From the NCBI GenBank assembly GCA_900541045.1, contig UQID01000030.1, forward strand, positions 1-26,110: a stretch of DNA of 26,110 nt, written 5' to 3'. The position numbers were made by a program, and so were the translations under genes. The stretch comes from an uncultured Collinsella sp. (GTDB lineage: Bacteria; Actinomycetota; Coriobacteriia; Coriobacteriales; Coriobacteriaceae). This document shows, in pieces, positions 1 to 7,992 of this stretch. The notes under the pieces were generated by a model, which did no database searches, had not been told where the DNA came from, and saw only the letters and a list, made by a program, of their open reading frames with translations. Position 1 is the stretch's first letter. Each line of letters starts with the position of its first letter.

Positions 1-54
1 GCGATTGGCGAAAATGCGTTGGTGGAAATGGTGAAAATTATATTGACGCTAACA
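1..54. mobile_element. Terminal end of an IS21-type element (right end, truncated by the window edge)
   Basis: The stretch ends in GACGCTAACA at 45-54, the same ten bases that end the istB-side terminus at 1317-1326. Its reverse complement begins TGTTAGCG, like the terminus at 26056. IS21-family ends typically carry TG...CA tips and several internal repeats. The sequence before 54 is AT-richer than the istA coding sequence that follows at once. This suggests a separate IS21-type copy inserted into istA, with its body lying outside the window. Confidence 0.7.
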
Positions 55-395
55 AGGTCGAGCGGTACCTGTGCCCGCGCCGGAAGATCTCCTTCGACGG
101 CTTCGTGAGCTTCGAGGGGCACCGCTACGGCGTGCCCTACTGGTACGGCCGCCGCGAGTGCAGGGTGAGCCGGGAGGGGCGCGTGGTGCACATATACAGC
201 GACGACCTCTCCCGCGAGCTCGTCGCCCACGCCGTCGGCGCCGGCGCCGACAGCTGGTGCGAGGGCCAGTGGGAGACATCGCCGGCGCAGCCCGAGGAGC
301 TGCCGACCCAGCCGGTCGGGACCGTGGTCGAGCAGATCGCCCCGCCCCGTGCGAAGCCCGGTTTCGAGAGGTTCGACTTCGGGAGGGCCGAATGA
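55..395 (+). pseudogene. istA: IstA transposase, C-terminal fragment (IS21 family)
   Basis: The open frame gives about 113 residues, beginning around VERYLCPRRK and ending in FGRAE. It contains the beta-rich C-terminal part seen after the DDE core of IS21 IstA proteins (region around FEGHRYGVPYWYGRR). The DDE catalytic core and N-terminal HTH are absent because another IS end occupies 1-54. The stop overlaps the istB start in an ATGA at 392-395, the coupling usual for istAB. No start codon of its own is credible: the first ATG (105) lies inside the domain. The fragment is expected to be non-functional. Family assignment rests on the linkage to istB and the C-terminal motif. Confidence 0.75.
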
Positions 396-1219
396 TGGCG
401 GGCGCGGGGGCGAGCCCCTACGAGCTCGCGAGCGACGCCGCGTCGAGGCTCGGGATCGCCGTCGGGGCGGAGGAGCTCGCGACCCTCGCCTCGGACCTCG
501 ACCTCGGCGACGGGGAGATGGCCGCCGTGGCCGCCACCTTCTCCTACCTTGCGGAGAAGAGGAGGCTCGCCTCCATCGAGACGCTGCTGAGGCTGAGCAG
601 GCTGCCCAGGCGCGAGCCCAAGACCTTCGAGGGCTTCGACTTCTCCAGGATCCAGGGCCGGGACGCGGCCGCGCTGGGCAAGTTCCCGTCGCTGGCCGAC
701 CTCTACGCGCACCGCAACGTCGCCTTCGTCGGGCCCGGCGGCATAGGGAAGACGCACCTCGCGCAGGCCTACGGGCGCGAGTGCTGCATGCGGGGGCTCA
801 AGACCTACTACATCAAGGCGACCGAGCTCAGGGACAGGTTCCAGAAGGCCGTCCAGCGGGGAAACACCTCGCGGGTCGTCTCCTCGCTCGTCAAGCCGTC
901 GTGCCTCATCGTGGACGAGGTGGGGAGATGCGTCTACGACAGGCCGTGCACCGACCTGTTCTTCGATGTCGTCGACAGGCGCTACGAGAAGGAGGGGCCG
1001 AACGGGATGGTCCTTACGAGTAACATCGCCCCGAGCGGGTGGGATGAGTTCTTCACGGGCGACGACACGCTCCTCTGCGCCCTCGACAGGCTGTTCGACA
1101 AGGCGTCGGTGTTCGTGATGCGGGGCCCGAGCTACCGCGGCAGGGGGCTCGACACCTACTCGGTGGAGGCCGTCCCCCAGGCGGTGAAGGTGAGGGGGAT
1201 CCAGCCCGAGGGGATGTAG
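392..1219 (+). CDS. istB: IstB-like ATP-binding protein of an IS21-family element
   Basis: This 275-residue protein is the AAA+ ATPase helper of IS21-type transposition. In the family it selects and remodels target DNA and activates IstA. A Walker A motif (GPGGIGKTH, residues 114-122) and a Walker B motif (CLIVDE, about 171-176) are visible, with an IstB/DnaC-like order. The frame stays open far upstream, to 71, but the ATG at 392 overlaps the istA stop (ATGA) and gives the normal family length of about 250-280 residues. It looks intact, but its istA partner is truncated, so the element cannot move by itself. GC content and codon choice (many AGG and CTC) differ from the chromosomal genes to the right, consistent with transfer. 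Confidence 0.9.
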   Translation: MMAGAGASPYELASDAASRLGIAVGAEELATLASDLDLGDGEMAAVAATFSYLAEKRRLASIETLLRLSRLPRREPKTFEGFDFSRIQGRDAAALGKFPSLADLYAHRNVAFVGPGGIGKTHLAQAYGRECCMRGLKTYYIKATELRDRFQKAVQRGNTSRVVSSLVKPSCLIVDEVGRCVYDRPCTDLFFDVVDRRYEKEGPNGMVLTSNIAPSGWDEFFTGDDTLLCALDRLFDKASVFVMRGPSYRGRGLDTYSVEAVPQAVKVRGIQPEGM

Positions 1220-1326
1220 GGAAGCGATAGGAAAGTCATAGATGCGGGCGTGTTGGCTAAAATGGGTCGGCCGGGATTGGTCAATCTCGGCCGACTATAT
1301 TTGGCTAAATTATTCCGACGCTAACA
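1220..1326 (+). mobile_element. Right terminus of the IS21-family element
   Basis: After the istB stop the sequence runs through TTGGCTAAAAT and TTGGCTAAATTA repeats (about 1252-1311), the multiple subterminal repeats expected in an IS21 end. It finishes with GACGCTAACA at 1317-1326, whose complement starts TGTTAGCGTC. Composition changes to AT-rich at 1327. The left end and target duplication cannot be checked because the left half is interrupted. Confidence 0.7.
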
Positions 1327-1659
1327 CTGAAAAAACAATCACCAACCAAACAGCACTATTAACAGCACTATTAATTGTTTGGCTCTTTGCTGTACAGCCA
1401 TCTTTCGTATACGCCTCTCGTCTATCTCTCATCTCACGGTTGGAGACGAAAGGTGTGCGGGAGTGGATAATTGGACGGCATTTGGGCCTGCGACGGATTA
1501 TTTCGTCCGAAAATCCACGCTCATTTGGCGGGACACGCGGGGCCCATGCCAATCCGCCGGCATCGTCTTCAGTTCGCCGCAGAGCCGCGGCCCCATATGG
1601 GTATACTCTCGAGGATTCGACTCGATTCGCCCCCACTGGGGCGTCAAAGGAGACTGCAC
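1327..1659. other. Intergenic region between the IS21 remnant and the M16 protease gene
   Basis: No credible gene was found in these 333 bases. The left part is AT-rich and holds a perfect tandem 12-mer (AACAGCACTATT at 1349-1360 and 1361-1372). A 20-base dispersed repeat lies at 1506-1525. A possible -10 box, TATACT, is at 1602-1607, but no good -35 accompanies it. A strong ribosome binding site, AAAGGAG, at 1646-1652 serves the downstream ATG at 1660. Confidence 0.55.
1506..1525 (-). repeat. Dispersed GAGCGTGG repeat, inverted copy
   Basis: These 20 bases are the exact reverse complement of 14429-14448 (core GAGCGTGGATTTTCGGA). Related copies with TAATCTCCC in place of TTTTCGGA occur at 14461-14478 and, inverted, at 14507-14524. 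It appears to be part of a dispersed intergenic family. Confidence 0.7.
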
Positions 1660-4600
1660 ATGCCCACCACCTCAACCGACCCGCGCGCCACCGCCGCCGC
1701 ACTGCTGGCACCCGGAACCACCTGCCACGGCTTTGCCGTCGAGCGCCGCGAGACCGTGCCCGAGCTCGACGCCGATGCCTATGTGCTGCGCCACACCGCC
1801 TCGGGCGCGCGCCTGCTGTACCTGGCGTGCGATGACGAGAACAAGGCCTTTGCCATTGGCTTTAAGACGCCGCCGGCCGATTCCACCGGCGTGTTCCATA
1901 TCCTTGAGCACTCGGTGCTGTGCGGATCGGCCAAGTTCCCCGTTAAGGAGCCGTTTGTCGATCTGATCAAGAGCTCCATGCAGACGTTCCTCAACGCCAT
2001 GACCTACCCCGACAAGACCATCTACCCCGTTGCCACTACCAACGAGCAGGACCTCTACAACCTGATGGACGTGTACCTGGACGCGGTGTTCAACCCGGCC
2101 ATCTATACCAAGCCCACCATTTTTGAGCAGGAGGGCTGGCACTACGAGCTGGACCTGCCGGAGGGCGCCGAGGGCGAGGGCGACGGCAGCTCCGCGAGCC
2201 TGCGCGAGGGCACGCTGCGCTATAACGGCGTGGTATTCAACGAGATGAAGGGTGCGCTGTCCGATCCCATGAGCGTGCTGGACGACGCCGTCAACGCCGC
2301 GCTCTATCCCGACACCGCCTATGCGCACGAGAGCGGCGGCGACCCGCGCGCGATCCCCGCGCTCACCTACGAGCAGTTCCTGGACACGCACGCGCGCCAC
2401 TACAATCCTTCCAACTCCTACATCACGCTCTACGGCGACCTGGACGTGGACCGCGCGCTGGCCTTTTTGGACGAGCGCTATCTGTCGCAACCGAGTGCTG
2501 CGAGCCGCCGCATGGGCGCTGCCGTTGCCGCCGGCGAGGACCCGTCCACGCTGGCACCCAATCCGCTGGACGTGCAGGCGCCTGTGACCTGCGAGTATAA
2601 GCGCGTCGAGATGGCAACCACGCCCGAGAACGCCCTGGTAGGCCTGGGCCTGGTGCTGGGCAGCGCACTCGACCGCAAGCGCACGATCGCGGCGGACATC
2701 CTGTTCGAGGCACTGCTGGGTTCCAACGAGGCACCAGTTAAGAAGGCCATTCTGGCCGCCGGCCTGGGCGACAACGTGGTGAGCTACACCGCAGCCGAGA
2801 GCCTGCAGCCCTACGAGCTCATCATGCTGCAAAACGCGCAGCCCGGCGTAGCGCGCGAGCTGCGTCGCGTGTTCCGGGACGTCTGCCGCGACCTGTGCGA
2901 GCACGGCGTTCCGCGCGAGCGCCTGGAAGCCATCATCAGCAGCAACGAGTACGACCTGCGCCAGCGCGACTATGGCATCGCCGACGGCGTGGCCATTGCG
3001 TGCGACGCGCTGAGCACCTGGCTCTACGATGACGACGCCGCGACGCTGGCGCTCAAGTACGGCCCGGTGTACGAGGAGCTGCGTGGCGAGCTGGACGGCA
3101 GCTATTTTGAGGACCTGCTGCGCGAGCTGGTGCTGGAAAACGACCACATGGCTCTGGTCGAGCTGGTGCCGGTAGACGCCGCCGAGGGTGCGGAGGGTGC
3201 CGAAGCTGCCGAGCTGGCTGCCAAGCGCGACGCCATGACCGATGCCGAGCTGGCGGATGTGGTCGAGTGCACGGCCGCGCTGCGTGCCGCGCAGGAGGCC
3301 GAGGACACGCCCGAGGACAAGGCCACGCTGCCGCGCCTGCGTGTATCCGACATTGGCGAGGCGCGCCCCGAGCCGCCGCTCGTTGTGGACACGACTGCGC
3401 CCATCCCCTGCCTGCGCCACGGCATCCCCACCAACCGCCTGGCCTACGCCATGCAGTATTTCGACCTGAGCTGCGTCGCGTTTGAGGACCTGCCTTATGT
3501 AACGCTGCTCTGCCGCCTGCTCAAACAGCTGCCCACGCGCGAGCATTCGGCCGAGGAACTCGACAACCTGCTTGCCGGCAAGCTGGGCTTTTTGAGCTTT
3601 ACGACCGAGGTCATGACGCAGCCCGACGTGGACGGCGTGCGCCCCTACCTGCTAGTGAGCGCCGGCGCCCTGTCCGAAAAGATCGATGCGTTGGCGAGCC
3701 TGCCGCGCGAGGTGTGGTCGAGCACGCTGTTGCTCGACGCCGACGCCGACCGCGTTCGCGACGTGCTCACGCAAATTCGCATTGGGCTTGAGCAGGGCTT
3801 TATCAACAACGGCCACTCGGCGGCGCTCGGTCGCGCGATGAGCTACAGCTCACCTTCGGCCGTGGTGCGCGAGCAGCTTTCGGGCGTGGACTTCTACCTG
3901 TTCCTGCGCGATCTGCTCGAGCACTTTGACGAGCGCCTGGACGGTCTGCGCGCCAAGCTTGCCGCGCTGGCAGACCGCATCTTTGTGGCCGATGGCTGCA
4001 TGGCGAGCTTCACCGGCAGCGATGAAGACTTTGACGCGTACTGGGATGCCGCGGGCAACCTGGGGCTTGGCGCGGGCGACGGCGCTGCCAGCGACACGCT
4101 CGTGGTGCCGGAGCCGCGCGACCGTCACGAGGCTTTCGTCATCCCCAGCGACATCTGCTTTGCGGCAAGCGCGTGCGATCCGCGTCGCCTGGGCATCGAC
4201 GTGACGGGCGCCTGGGCCGTGGCTGCCAACGCGCTCTCCTACGACTACCTGTGGAACGAAATTCGCGTGAAGGGCGGTGCGTACGGCTGCGGATTCCGCG
4301 CGGCCGGCGAGCGCCAGACGGCGTTCTACACCTACCGCGACCCGGCAATCGACCCCTCGATTGAGCGCGTGGCGCGCGCAGGCGAATGGCTCGGCAGCTT
4401 TGAGCCCGACGAGGCCGCCTTCGAGGGCTTTATCGTGAGCTGCGTGAGCGGCATGGACGCGCCCGTGAAGCCGTACGCGCTCACCAAGCGCCGCAATACG
4501 ACCTACCTGGCTGGGCTCGATCCGCACGCGCGCGAGGAGCGTCGCGCCCAGATGCTCGCGGCCACACCCGGTGAGCTGCGCTCGCTCGGCGCCGACGTGA

Positions 4601-4698
4601 CGCGCATCGCAGCCACGTCGCCCACCTGCGTCTTTGGCGGCCGCGACGTCATCGCCAAGAGCAACGCCGGCTTTAATGTCGTCGACCTGCTGGGCTAA
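1660..4698 (+). CDS. PreP-like M16C zinc metalloprotease
   Basis: This 1012-residue protein fits the large single-chain M16C peptidases (presequence protease / Cym1 / falcilysin-like, about 970-1100 residues), which degrade unfolded peptides inside a closed two-half chamber. The inverted zinc motif HILEH is at residues 80-84 (H80 and H84 as ligands, E83 as base). The distal glutamate is expected in the EQEGW stretch near residues 155-159. The C-terminal half includes the conserved RVKGGAYG stretch typical of the substrate-binding half of M16 enzymes. The frame is open to 1471, but the ATG at 1660 is preceded by AAAGGAG at a 7-nt spacing and gives an N-terminus that starts just before the family homology. 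No signal peptide is seen, so it is probably cytosolic. A terminator-like hairpin follows at once, so it is likely monocistronic. Confidence 0.92.
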   Translation: MPTTSTDPRATAAALLAPGTTCHGFAVERRETVPELDADAYVLRHTASGARLLYLACDDENKAFAIGFKTPPADSTGVFHILEHSVLCGSAKFPVKEPFVDLIKSSMQTFLNAMTYPDKTIYPVATTNEQDLYNLMDVYLDAVFNPAIYTKPTIFEQEGWHYELDLPEGAEGEGDGSSASLREGTLRYNGVVFNEMKGALSDPMSVLDDAVNAALYPDTAYAHESGGDPRAIPALTYEQFLDTHARHYNPSNSYITLYGDLDVDRALAFLDERYLSQPSAASRRMGAAVAAGEDPSTLAPNPLDVQAPVTCEYKRVEMATTPENALVGLGLVLGSALDRKRTIAADILFEALLGSNEAPVKKAILAAGLGDNVVSYTAAESLQPYELIMLQNAQPGVARELRRVFRDVCRDLCEHGVPRERLEAIISSNEYDLRQRDYGIADGVAIACDALSTWLYDDDAATLALKYGPVYEELRGELDGSYFEDLLRELVLENDHMALVELVPVDAAEGAEGAEAAELAAKRDAMTDAELADVVECTAALRAAQEAEDTPEDKATLPRLRVSDIGEARPEPPLVVDTTAPIPCLRHGIPTNRLAYAMQYFDLSCVAFEDLPYVTLLCRLLKQLPTREHSAEELDNLLAGKLGFLSFTTEVMTQPDVDGVRPYLLVSAGALSEKIDALASLPREVWSSTLLLDADADRVRDVLTQIRIGLEQGFINNGHSAALGRAMSYSSPSAVVREQLSGVDFYLFLRDLLEHFDERLDGLRAKLAALADRIFVADGCMASFTGSDEDFDAYWDAAGNLGLGAGDGAASDTLVVPEPRDRHEAFVIPSDICFAASACDPRRLGIDVTGAWAVAANALSYDYLWNEIRVKGGAYGCGFRAAGERQTAFYTYRDPAIDPSIERVARAGEWLGSFEPDEAAFEGFIVSCVSGMDAPVKPYALTKRRNTTYLAGLDPHAREERRAQMLAATPGELRSLGADVTRIAATSPTCVFGGRDVIAKSNAGFNVVDLLG

Positions 4699-4710
4699 CG
4701 CACCGCAAGC

Positions 4711-4751
4711 AAAACCACCACAAAGGTGCCTGTCCCCTTTGTGGTGGTTTT
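4711..4751. terminator. Bidirectional hairpin terminator between convergent genes
   Basis: A perfect 16-bp stem (4711-4726 with 4736-4751, AAAACCACCACAAAGG) surrounds a 9-base loop containing CCTGTCC. The stem starts with A4 and ends with T4, so it can act on both strands, ending the M16 gene (+) and the zinc-ribbon gene (-). A near copy stands at 16922-16960. The T-runs are short, which lowers certainty about termination strength. Confidence 0.7.
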
Positions 4752-4762
4752 CCGGCGAGCTG

Positions 4763-6418
4763 TTACTTGATGAACGGGTTCAGCCTGGCCGCCAGCGGAT
4801 TGAGCTCGTACATCCTTGCAAAGCGTTCGCGACCATAGTCGGAATCGTTGTTCCAGCTACCCTGGTCGACGTCGTACTCTGCATCCAGACGAATCCACTC
4901 CTCCGGCTTGTTCTTCTCGTGTTTGCTGCAGAAGTAGCGCTGGTACTCGACCTCGTGCTCAAACTCAAACTCGGCATCCGAACCGCGGCCGCAGTACTCG
5001 TCGACCGACGTCAGGTTGCCGTGCTCGTCGTAATAGAACTCCGCATAGCCGCCGCGCTCGGAATCGATCCTGTCGAGCTTTCCGTCGCTGTACGAATAAT
5101 CCACCGCTGCGTACGAGTTCAGCGAGCCGTAGTCGTTGCCGTGCGAGTCATATGCCACAGGCGAGATACGCGAAATGTTACCGTCCTTGTCATACTCGTA
5201 GCCCGCGGTAATCGTCCACATAGTTCCCACCGTGTCGCCCTGGCAGTCCAGCGTAAAGGACGTCACGCGATCCTTGTCGTATCCGTACGAATACACGACC
5301 GTCCGAGGATTGGTCGGGCTGGTATCGGTGTTGGTCACCATGTTGCCGTCCTGGTAGACATACGTGCTCGCGCTCTCGCTGTAACCCGCATGGGTCGTCT
5401 TGTTGATCAGGTTTCCGTCCGCGTCGTAGGTAAACGTCGTGGTGCTCGACGAATCGCTAATATCAGCATCGCAGTCGATGCGCGTGACGTTACCGTCGGC
5501 GTCGTACGTAAACGTGTTGACGTTCTCGTAACCGCCCGCCAGATCTTCCTCAATCTCAGAGATACGATGCGTCTCGTCATGTTCAACGCTGTAGCTTACG
5601 CCGCCGCCTTGCTTGACGGCAGACGTGAAACCCGTGACGTAACCGTTCTCGTCACGCTCGATCTCGTAGATATCGCCGTACTGGTCCGATTTATCGGTAC
5701 CCTCGTAGGACACCGGCAGCCACAGCTCGTCGAGCTGTGTGTCCTTAATGCCGCTAACCTTCGTATCCTGCGGCAGTTCCAACGTGGCGAGCTTCTTTTT
5801 GCCCGAAAGATCGACGCTTTTAAGGTTTTCGGCATTTTTGAGGTCGAGCTTCTCGATGTTGTCGCAACCGTCCAGGTTAACGACGGTGACGTTACTCGCC
5901 GAGTTAAGCTCGACGGTCTTAAGGTCGCCGCAGCCCGAAAGGTCCAGGTTGACGAGTTTGTCGTCGCCGGACTCCACTGTAACGATATTGGGGAATGTCT
6001 TGCCCAGGCCCTGCGTCGACGCGATGCCGTCCAGCTCGACCGACGTCACCGCCTTGGCTTCGTCACGTGAGATGCGGCCGTCACCGTTAGTGTCGTACTT
6101 GGTCGAGGCAAGTGCACGCATGCCGCTGTCGGGAAAGGTTTTCTCGTCGATGGGCGTGGTCGCGACCTGGGTGAAGTAGAACAGCGCGCCACCGCCGATG
6201 CCCGCCGCCACGACAAGTACCGCGGCAAGGGCGATGAGGGGCTTCTTGGAACGCTTGCGCCGCGCGGGCTGCTGCGCGGGCACGTATTGCTGAGGAGCGG
6301 GCGCGGCAGGCTGGGGTTGCTGCGCAGCCGCAACCTGGTCGGGCGCTACGGGCGCGCCGCATACGGGGCAAAAGAGGGCGTCGTTGACAAGCGGCGTGCC
6401 ACACGAGCGACAAAACAT
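4763..6418 (-). CDS. Zinc-ribbon, single-TM protein with EF-hand-like, LRR-like and YD-repeat regions
   Basis: The function is not recognised, but the 551-residue architecture is clear. A zinc ribbon (CxxC at 3/6 and 17/20) is followed by a Pro/Gln/Ala-rich linker (about 25-52), a basic patch (RRKRSKK) and one membrane helix (about 61-82). An EF-hand/dockerin-type loop (DTNGDGRISRDE, 109-120) comes next, then a leucine-rich-repeat-like stretch (about 125-230, with repeats such as VNLDGCDNIEKLDL). The C-terminal half is rich in RHS/YD-type units (YDADGNVTRI, YDADGNLINK, YDEHGNLTSV). The topology suggests a cytosolic zinc ribbon and an exposed repeat domain. The ATG at 6418 is chosen because AAAGGAG (complement of 6425-6431) lies 6 nt upstream and the zinc ribbon begins at once. 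An extended frame to 6490 lacks such support. Confidence 0.85.
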   Translation of the reverse strand: MFCRSCGTPLVNDALFCPVCGAPVAPDQVAAAQQPQPAAPAPQQYVPAQQPARRKRSKKPLIALAAVLVVAAGIGGGALFYFTQVATTPIDEKTFPDSGMRALASTKYDTNGDGRISRDEAKAVTSVELDGIASTQGLGKTFPNIVTVESGDDKLVNLDLSGCGDLKTVELNSASNVTVVNLDGCDNIEKLDLKNAENLKSVDLSGKKKLATLELPQDTKVSGIKDTQLDELWLPVSYEGTDKSDQYGDIYEIERDENGYVTGFTSAVKQGGGVSYSVEHDETHRISEIEEDLAGGYENVNTFTYDADGNVTRIDCDADISDSSSTTTFTYDADGNLINKTTHAGYSESASTYVYQDGNMVTNTDTSPTNPRTVVYSYGYDKDRVTSFTLDCQGDTVGTMWTITAGYEYDKDGNISRISPVAYDSHGNDYGSLNSYAAVDYSYSDGKLDRIDSERGGYAEFYYDEHGNLTSVDEYCGRGSDAEFEFEHEVEYQRYFCSKHEKNKPEEWIRLDAEYDVDQGSWNNDSDYGRERFARMYELNPLAARLNPFIK

Positions 6419-6492
6419 GGCGGGCTCCTTTCGGTGCATTCTTTCTACGATGAAGGTAAACCCAAAAATGCAGCCCTTGTTGCGCAACATTC

Positions 6493-6537
6493 AGCCCAAA
6501 CCATCACAAAAGGGCGCAGTTCACAGGTGCCTTTGTG
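6493..6537. repeat. Dispersed hairpin repeat (CACAAA / TTTGTG stem), copy 1
   Basis: The sequence from GCCCAAACC through GGGCGCAGTTCACAGG to TTTGTG resembles 7230-7278, and both contain GGCGCAGTTC(A/G)CAGG. It can fold by pairing CACAAAAGG with CCTTTGTG. It is related to the stem-loops at 4711 and 16922. It lies between the zinc-ribbon gene start and the LexA-like boxes. Confidence 0.55.
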
Positions 6538-6543
6538 TTAGTT

Positions 6544-6579
6544 CGAACACTTGTTCTATACGTACACATGTTCTATAGT
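6544..6579 (+). promoter_or_regulatory. Tandem LexA-like (SOS) boxes over a putative hicAB promoter
   Basis: CGAACACTTGTTCT (6544-6557) is a perfect GAAC-N4-GTTC palindrome core, the LexA box form of Gram-positives and actinobacteria. A second site, GTACACATGTTC (6562-6573), differs by one base and is offset by 17 bp. They overlap a possible promoter: TTGTTC (6551-6556), a 17-bp spacer, then TATAGT (6574-6579), pointing toward hicA. The distance to the hicA start is about 60 nt. The zinc-ribbon gene on the other strand starts about 125 nt away and could be the target instead. Confidence 0.5.
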
Positions 6580-6639
6580 AGGGGTGCTTGCATCGGACTT
6601 AAATTGCGACTAGGATATAGTTGCAGAATGTGAGGCGGG

Positions 6640-6903
6640 ATGACACGGACCGATAAACTCATCGCCCAACTGCTTAGCTGCCCTTCGACGTATCGGTATA
6701 CCGATTTTTTAAAAGTCATGGCTTCATATGGCTTTGAAATGGACAACAAAGGCAAGACATCCGGATCGCGCGTTCGCTTCTACAGGCCATCGGATGGCAG
6801 GATGTTCGTAATGCACGCGCCACATCCATCTGACGAATTGACAGCGGGGACCATTCGAAACATCGTTCGATTTCTGCAAGATGTCGGAGGTAGTCATGAG
6901 TAA
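6640..6903 (+). CDS. hicA: HicA-family toxin (mRNA interferase)
   Basis: This 87-residue protein matches the HicA fold: an N-terminal helix region (residues 3-32, ending in the typical GFE), a GSRVRFYRP strand, and the HAPHPSDEL stretch with the candidate catalytic histidine (H59 or H62), followed by the helix TIRNIVRFL. HicA toxins cleave mRNA and are neutralised by HicB. The stop overlaps the hicB ATG by 8 nt, a typical toxin-first hicAB arrangement with translational coupling. The ATG at 6640 is preceded only by a purine-rich GAGGCGGG directly adjacent, so initiation may be weak. At 87 residues it is longer than the minimal 55-60 of many HicA proteins. LexA-like boxes lie upstream. Confidence 0.85.
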   Translation: MTRTDKLIAQLLSCPSTYRYTDFLKVMASYGFEMDNKGKTSGSRVRFYRPSDGRMFVMHAPHPSDELTAGTIRNIVRFLQDVGGSHE

Positions 6904-7225
6904 CGTTTTAGCATACAAGGGTTATTTCGCCCCAGTCGAGTTCGATGCCGAACAGCATGTGCTCACAGGTATGGCCACCGGCATTAGGGACGCAATCGTA
7001 TTTGAAGGCTCCACGGTTGAAGAAGTGGAGCAATGCTTCCACGACGCCGTCGACGATTACCTTGAGTTTTGCGCCGAGAAGGGCAAGGAACCCGAGCGAG
7101 CTTTTAAGGGCTCGTTCAACGTAAGAACGGGCTCTGAGCTCCACAAGCAAGCAGCGCTGGCAGCGGCAAAGAAGGGTGAGTCACTCAATAAGTTTGTGAC
7201 TGAAGCAATCGCTGCGGCGTTATAG
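6896..7225 (+). CDS. hicB: HicB-family antitoxin
   Basis: This 109-residue protein has the two parts expected of HicB. An N-terminal degraded RNase H-like domain (about 1-70, with GMATGIRDAIVFEG and the helix VEEVEQCFHDAVDDYLEFCAE) should bind the toxin. A C-terminal ribbon-helix-helix (about 72-107: GSFNVRT strand, then ELHKQAALAAAKKGESLNKFV) should bind operator DNA. The ATG at 6896 has GGAGG at 6886-6890 with a 5-nt spacing, so it is preferred over the in-frame ATG at 6881. It probably autoregulates hicAB by binding the promoter. The coupled overlap with hicA supports the pair. Confidence 0.88.
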   Translation: MSNVLAYKGYFAPVEFDAEQHVLTGMATGIRDAIVFEGSTVEEVEQCFHDAVDDYLEFCAEKGKEPERAFKGSFNVRTGSELHKQAALAAAKKGESLNKFVTEAIAAAL

Positions 7226-7229
7226 CATT

Positions 7230-7357
7230 AACGCATAGGCCCAAACAACCATAAAGGCGCAGTTCGCAGGCATATTTGCGGTGGCTTTACTGCCCATATC
7301 GCGTTTGCCCAGATGAAACCTGCCAAAATAAACCTGTCCCTTTTTGGTAGGTTTGGG
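7230..7357. repeat. Two dispersed repeats in the hicB / cyclo-ligase gap
   Basis: The first part (7230-7278) is the second copy of the GGCGCAGTTCGCAGG repeat also seen at 6493. The second part (about 7304-7357) is an inverted copy of 15713-15766, roughly 46 of 54 bases identical. Its core folds as CCTGCCAAAA / TTTTGGTAGG around a loop holding AACCTGTCCC. The hairpin could end hicAB transcription. It runs into the leader of the next gene, 14 nt before its ATG. Confidence 0.6.
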
Positions 7358-7370
7358 AGATGAGGCTGGG

Positions 7371-7967
7371 ATGGATAAGGCTGAGTTGCGGCGGGCGGTA
7401 ATTGCCCGGCGCAATGCTCTTGATTTGGATGTTCGGGCGGCAAAGTCCGCCGCTATCTGCGCGCGGCTTGTTGAGCTGATGGAGCCCAGCGGCGCTGCGG
7501 GCCAACGCACCGTTGCCGTCTATGCCGCGATGGGTTCCGAGGTCGACCCAGCCGCGTTTGCCGCCGCGGCCGTCGCGCGTGGCTGGCGCGTGGCCTATCC
7601 GTGCATGCTCTCGGCAACAGACGCCATGGCTTGTGGCCAGTGCATGTGCATGCGGGCAGTCTCTGCCGGCGATGCGTCCGAGGCCCCGTTTATCGCCCAC
7701 CCTACGCGGGCCTTCGCAGCCACGGACGTCGACAGCGACCACTTCCCCATCGCGCCAGCCGCCGAGCTCGACATGATTATCGTGCCGCTCGTGGCTTTCG
7801 ACCGCGCCGGCGCGCGCCTGGGCTACGGCGGAGGCTGCTACGACCGCTACCTGCTCATGCTCTCGCCCGCATGCCAAATCATCGGCATCGCCTTTGACGA
7901 GCAGCGTGTCGACCACGTTCCCACCGACGCCCACGATCTGCCGCTACCCCACATCATCAGCGCCTAA
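7371..7967 (+). CDS. 5-formyltetrahydrofolate cyclo-ligase
   Basis: The enzyme converts 5-formyltetrahydrofolate to 5,10-methenyltetrahydrofolate with ATP, returning a storage or dead-end folate to one-carbon metabolism in the cytosol. The 198-residue length is normal. The N-terminus (MDKAELRRAVIARR) is the usual helix with basic residues. The diagnostic GYGGGCYDRY signature is at 151-160, after MIIVPLVAFD. The ATG at 7371 follows a GA-rich leader (GGGAGATGAGG). An in-frame TTG at 7344 lies inside the dispersed repeat and is unlikely. It converges with metA, with only 25 nt between the stops and no evident terminator there, just a run of eight C residues. Confidence 0.92.
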   Translation: MDKAELRRAVIARRNALDLDVRAAKSAAICARLVELMEPSGAAGQRTVAVYAAMGSEVDPAAFAAAAVARGWRVAYPCMLSATDAMACGQCMCMRAVSAGDASEAPFIAHPTRAFAATDVDSDHFPIAPAAELDMIIVPLVAFDRAGARLGYGGGCYDRYLLMLSPACQIIGIAFDEQRVDHVPTDAHDLPLPHIISA

Positions 7968-7992
7968 CGGCCGGCGTACCCCCCCCGACAGC

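Noticed and set aside
1349..1372. Tandem 12-mer as a CRISPR or plasmid iteron
   Set aside because: There are only two copies, with no spacers, no cas genes and no replication gene nearby.
1672..3546. Long minus-strand open frame of 624 residues opposite the M16 gene
   Set aside because: It is a high-GC shadow of the M16 gene with low-complexity composition and no recognisable domain.
4634..6070. Long plus-strand open frame of 478 residues
   Set aside because: It runs through the M16 gene end, the terminator hairpin and antisense to the zinc-ribbon gene, which has clear domains and a good ribosome site.
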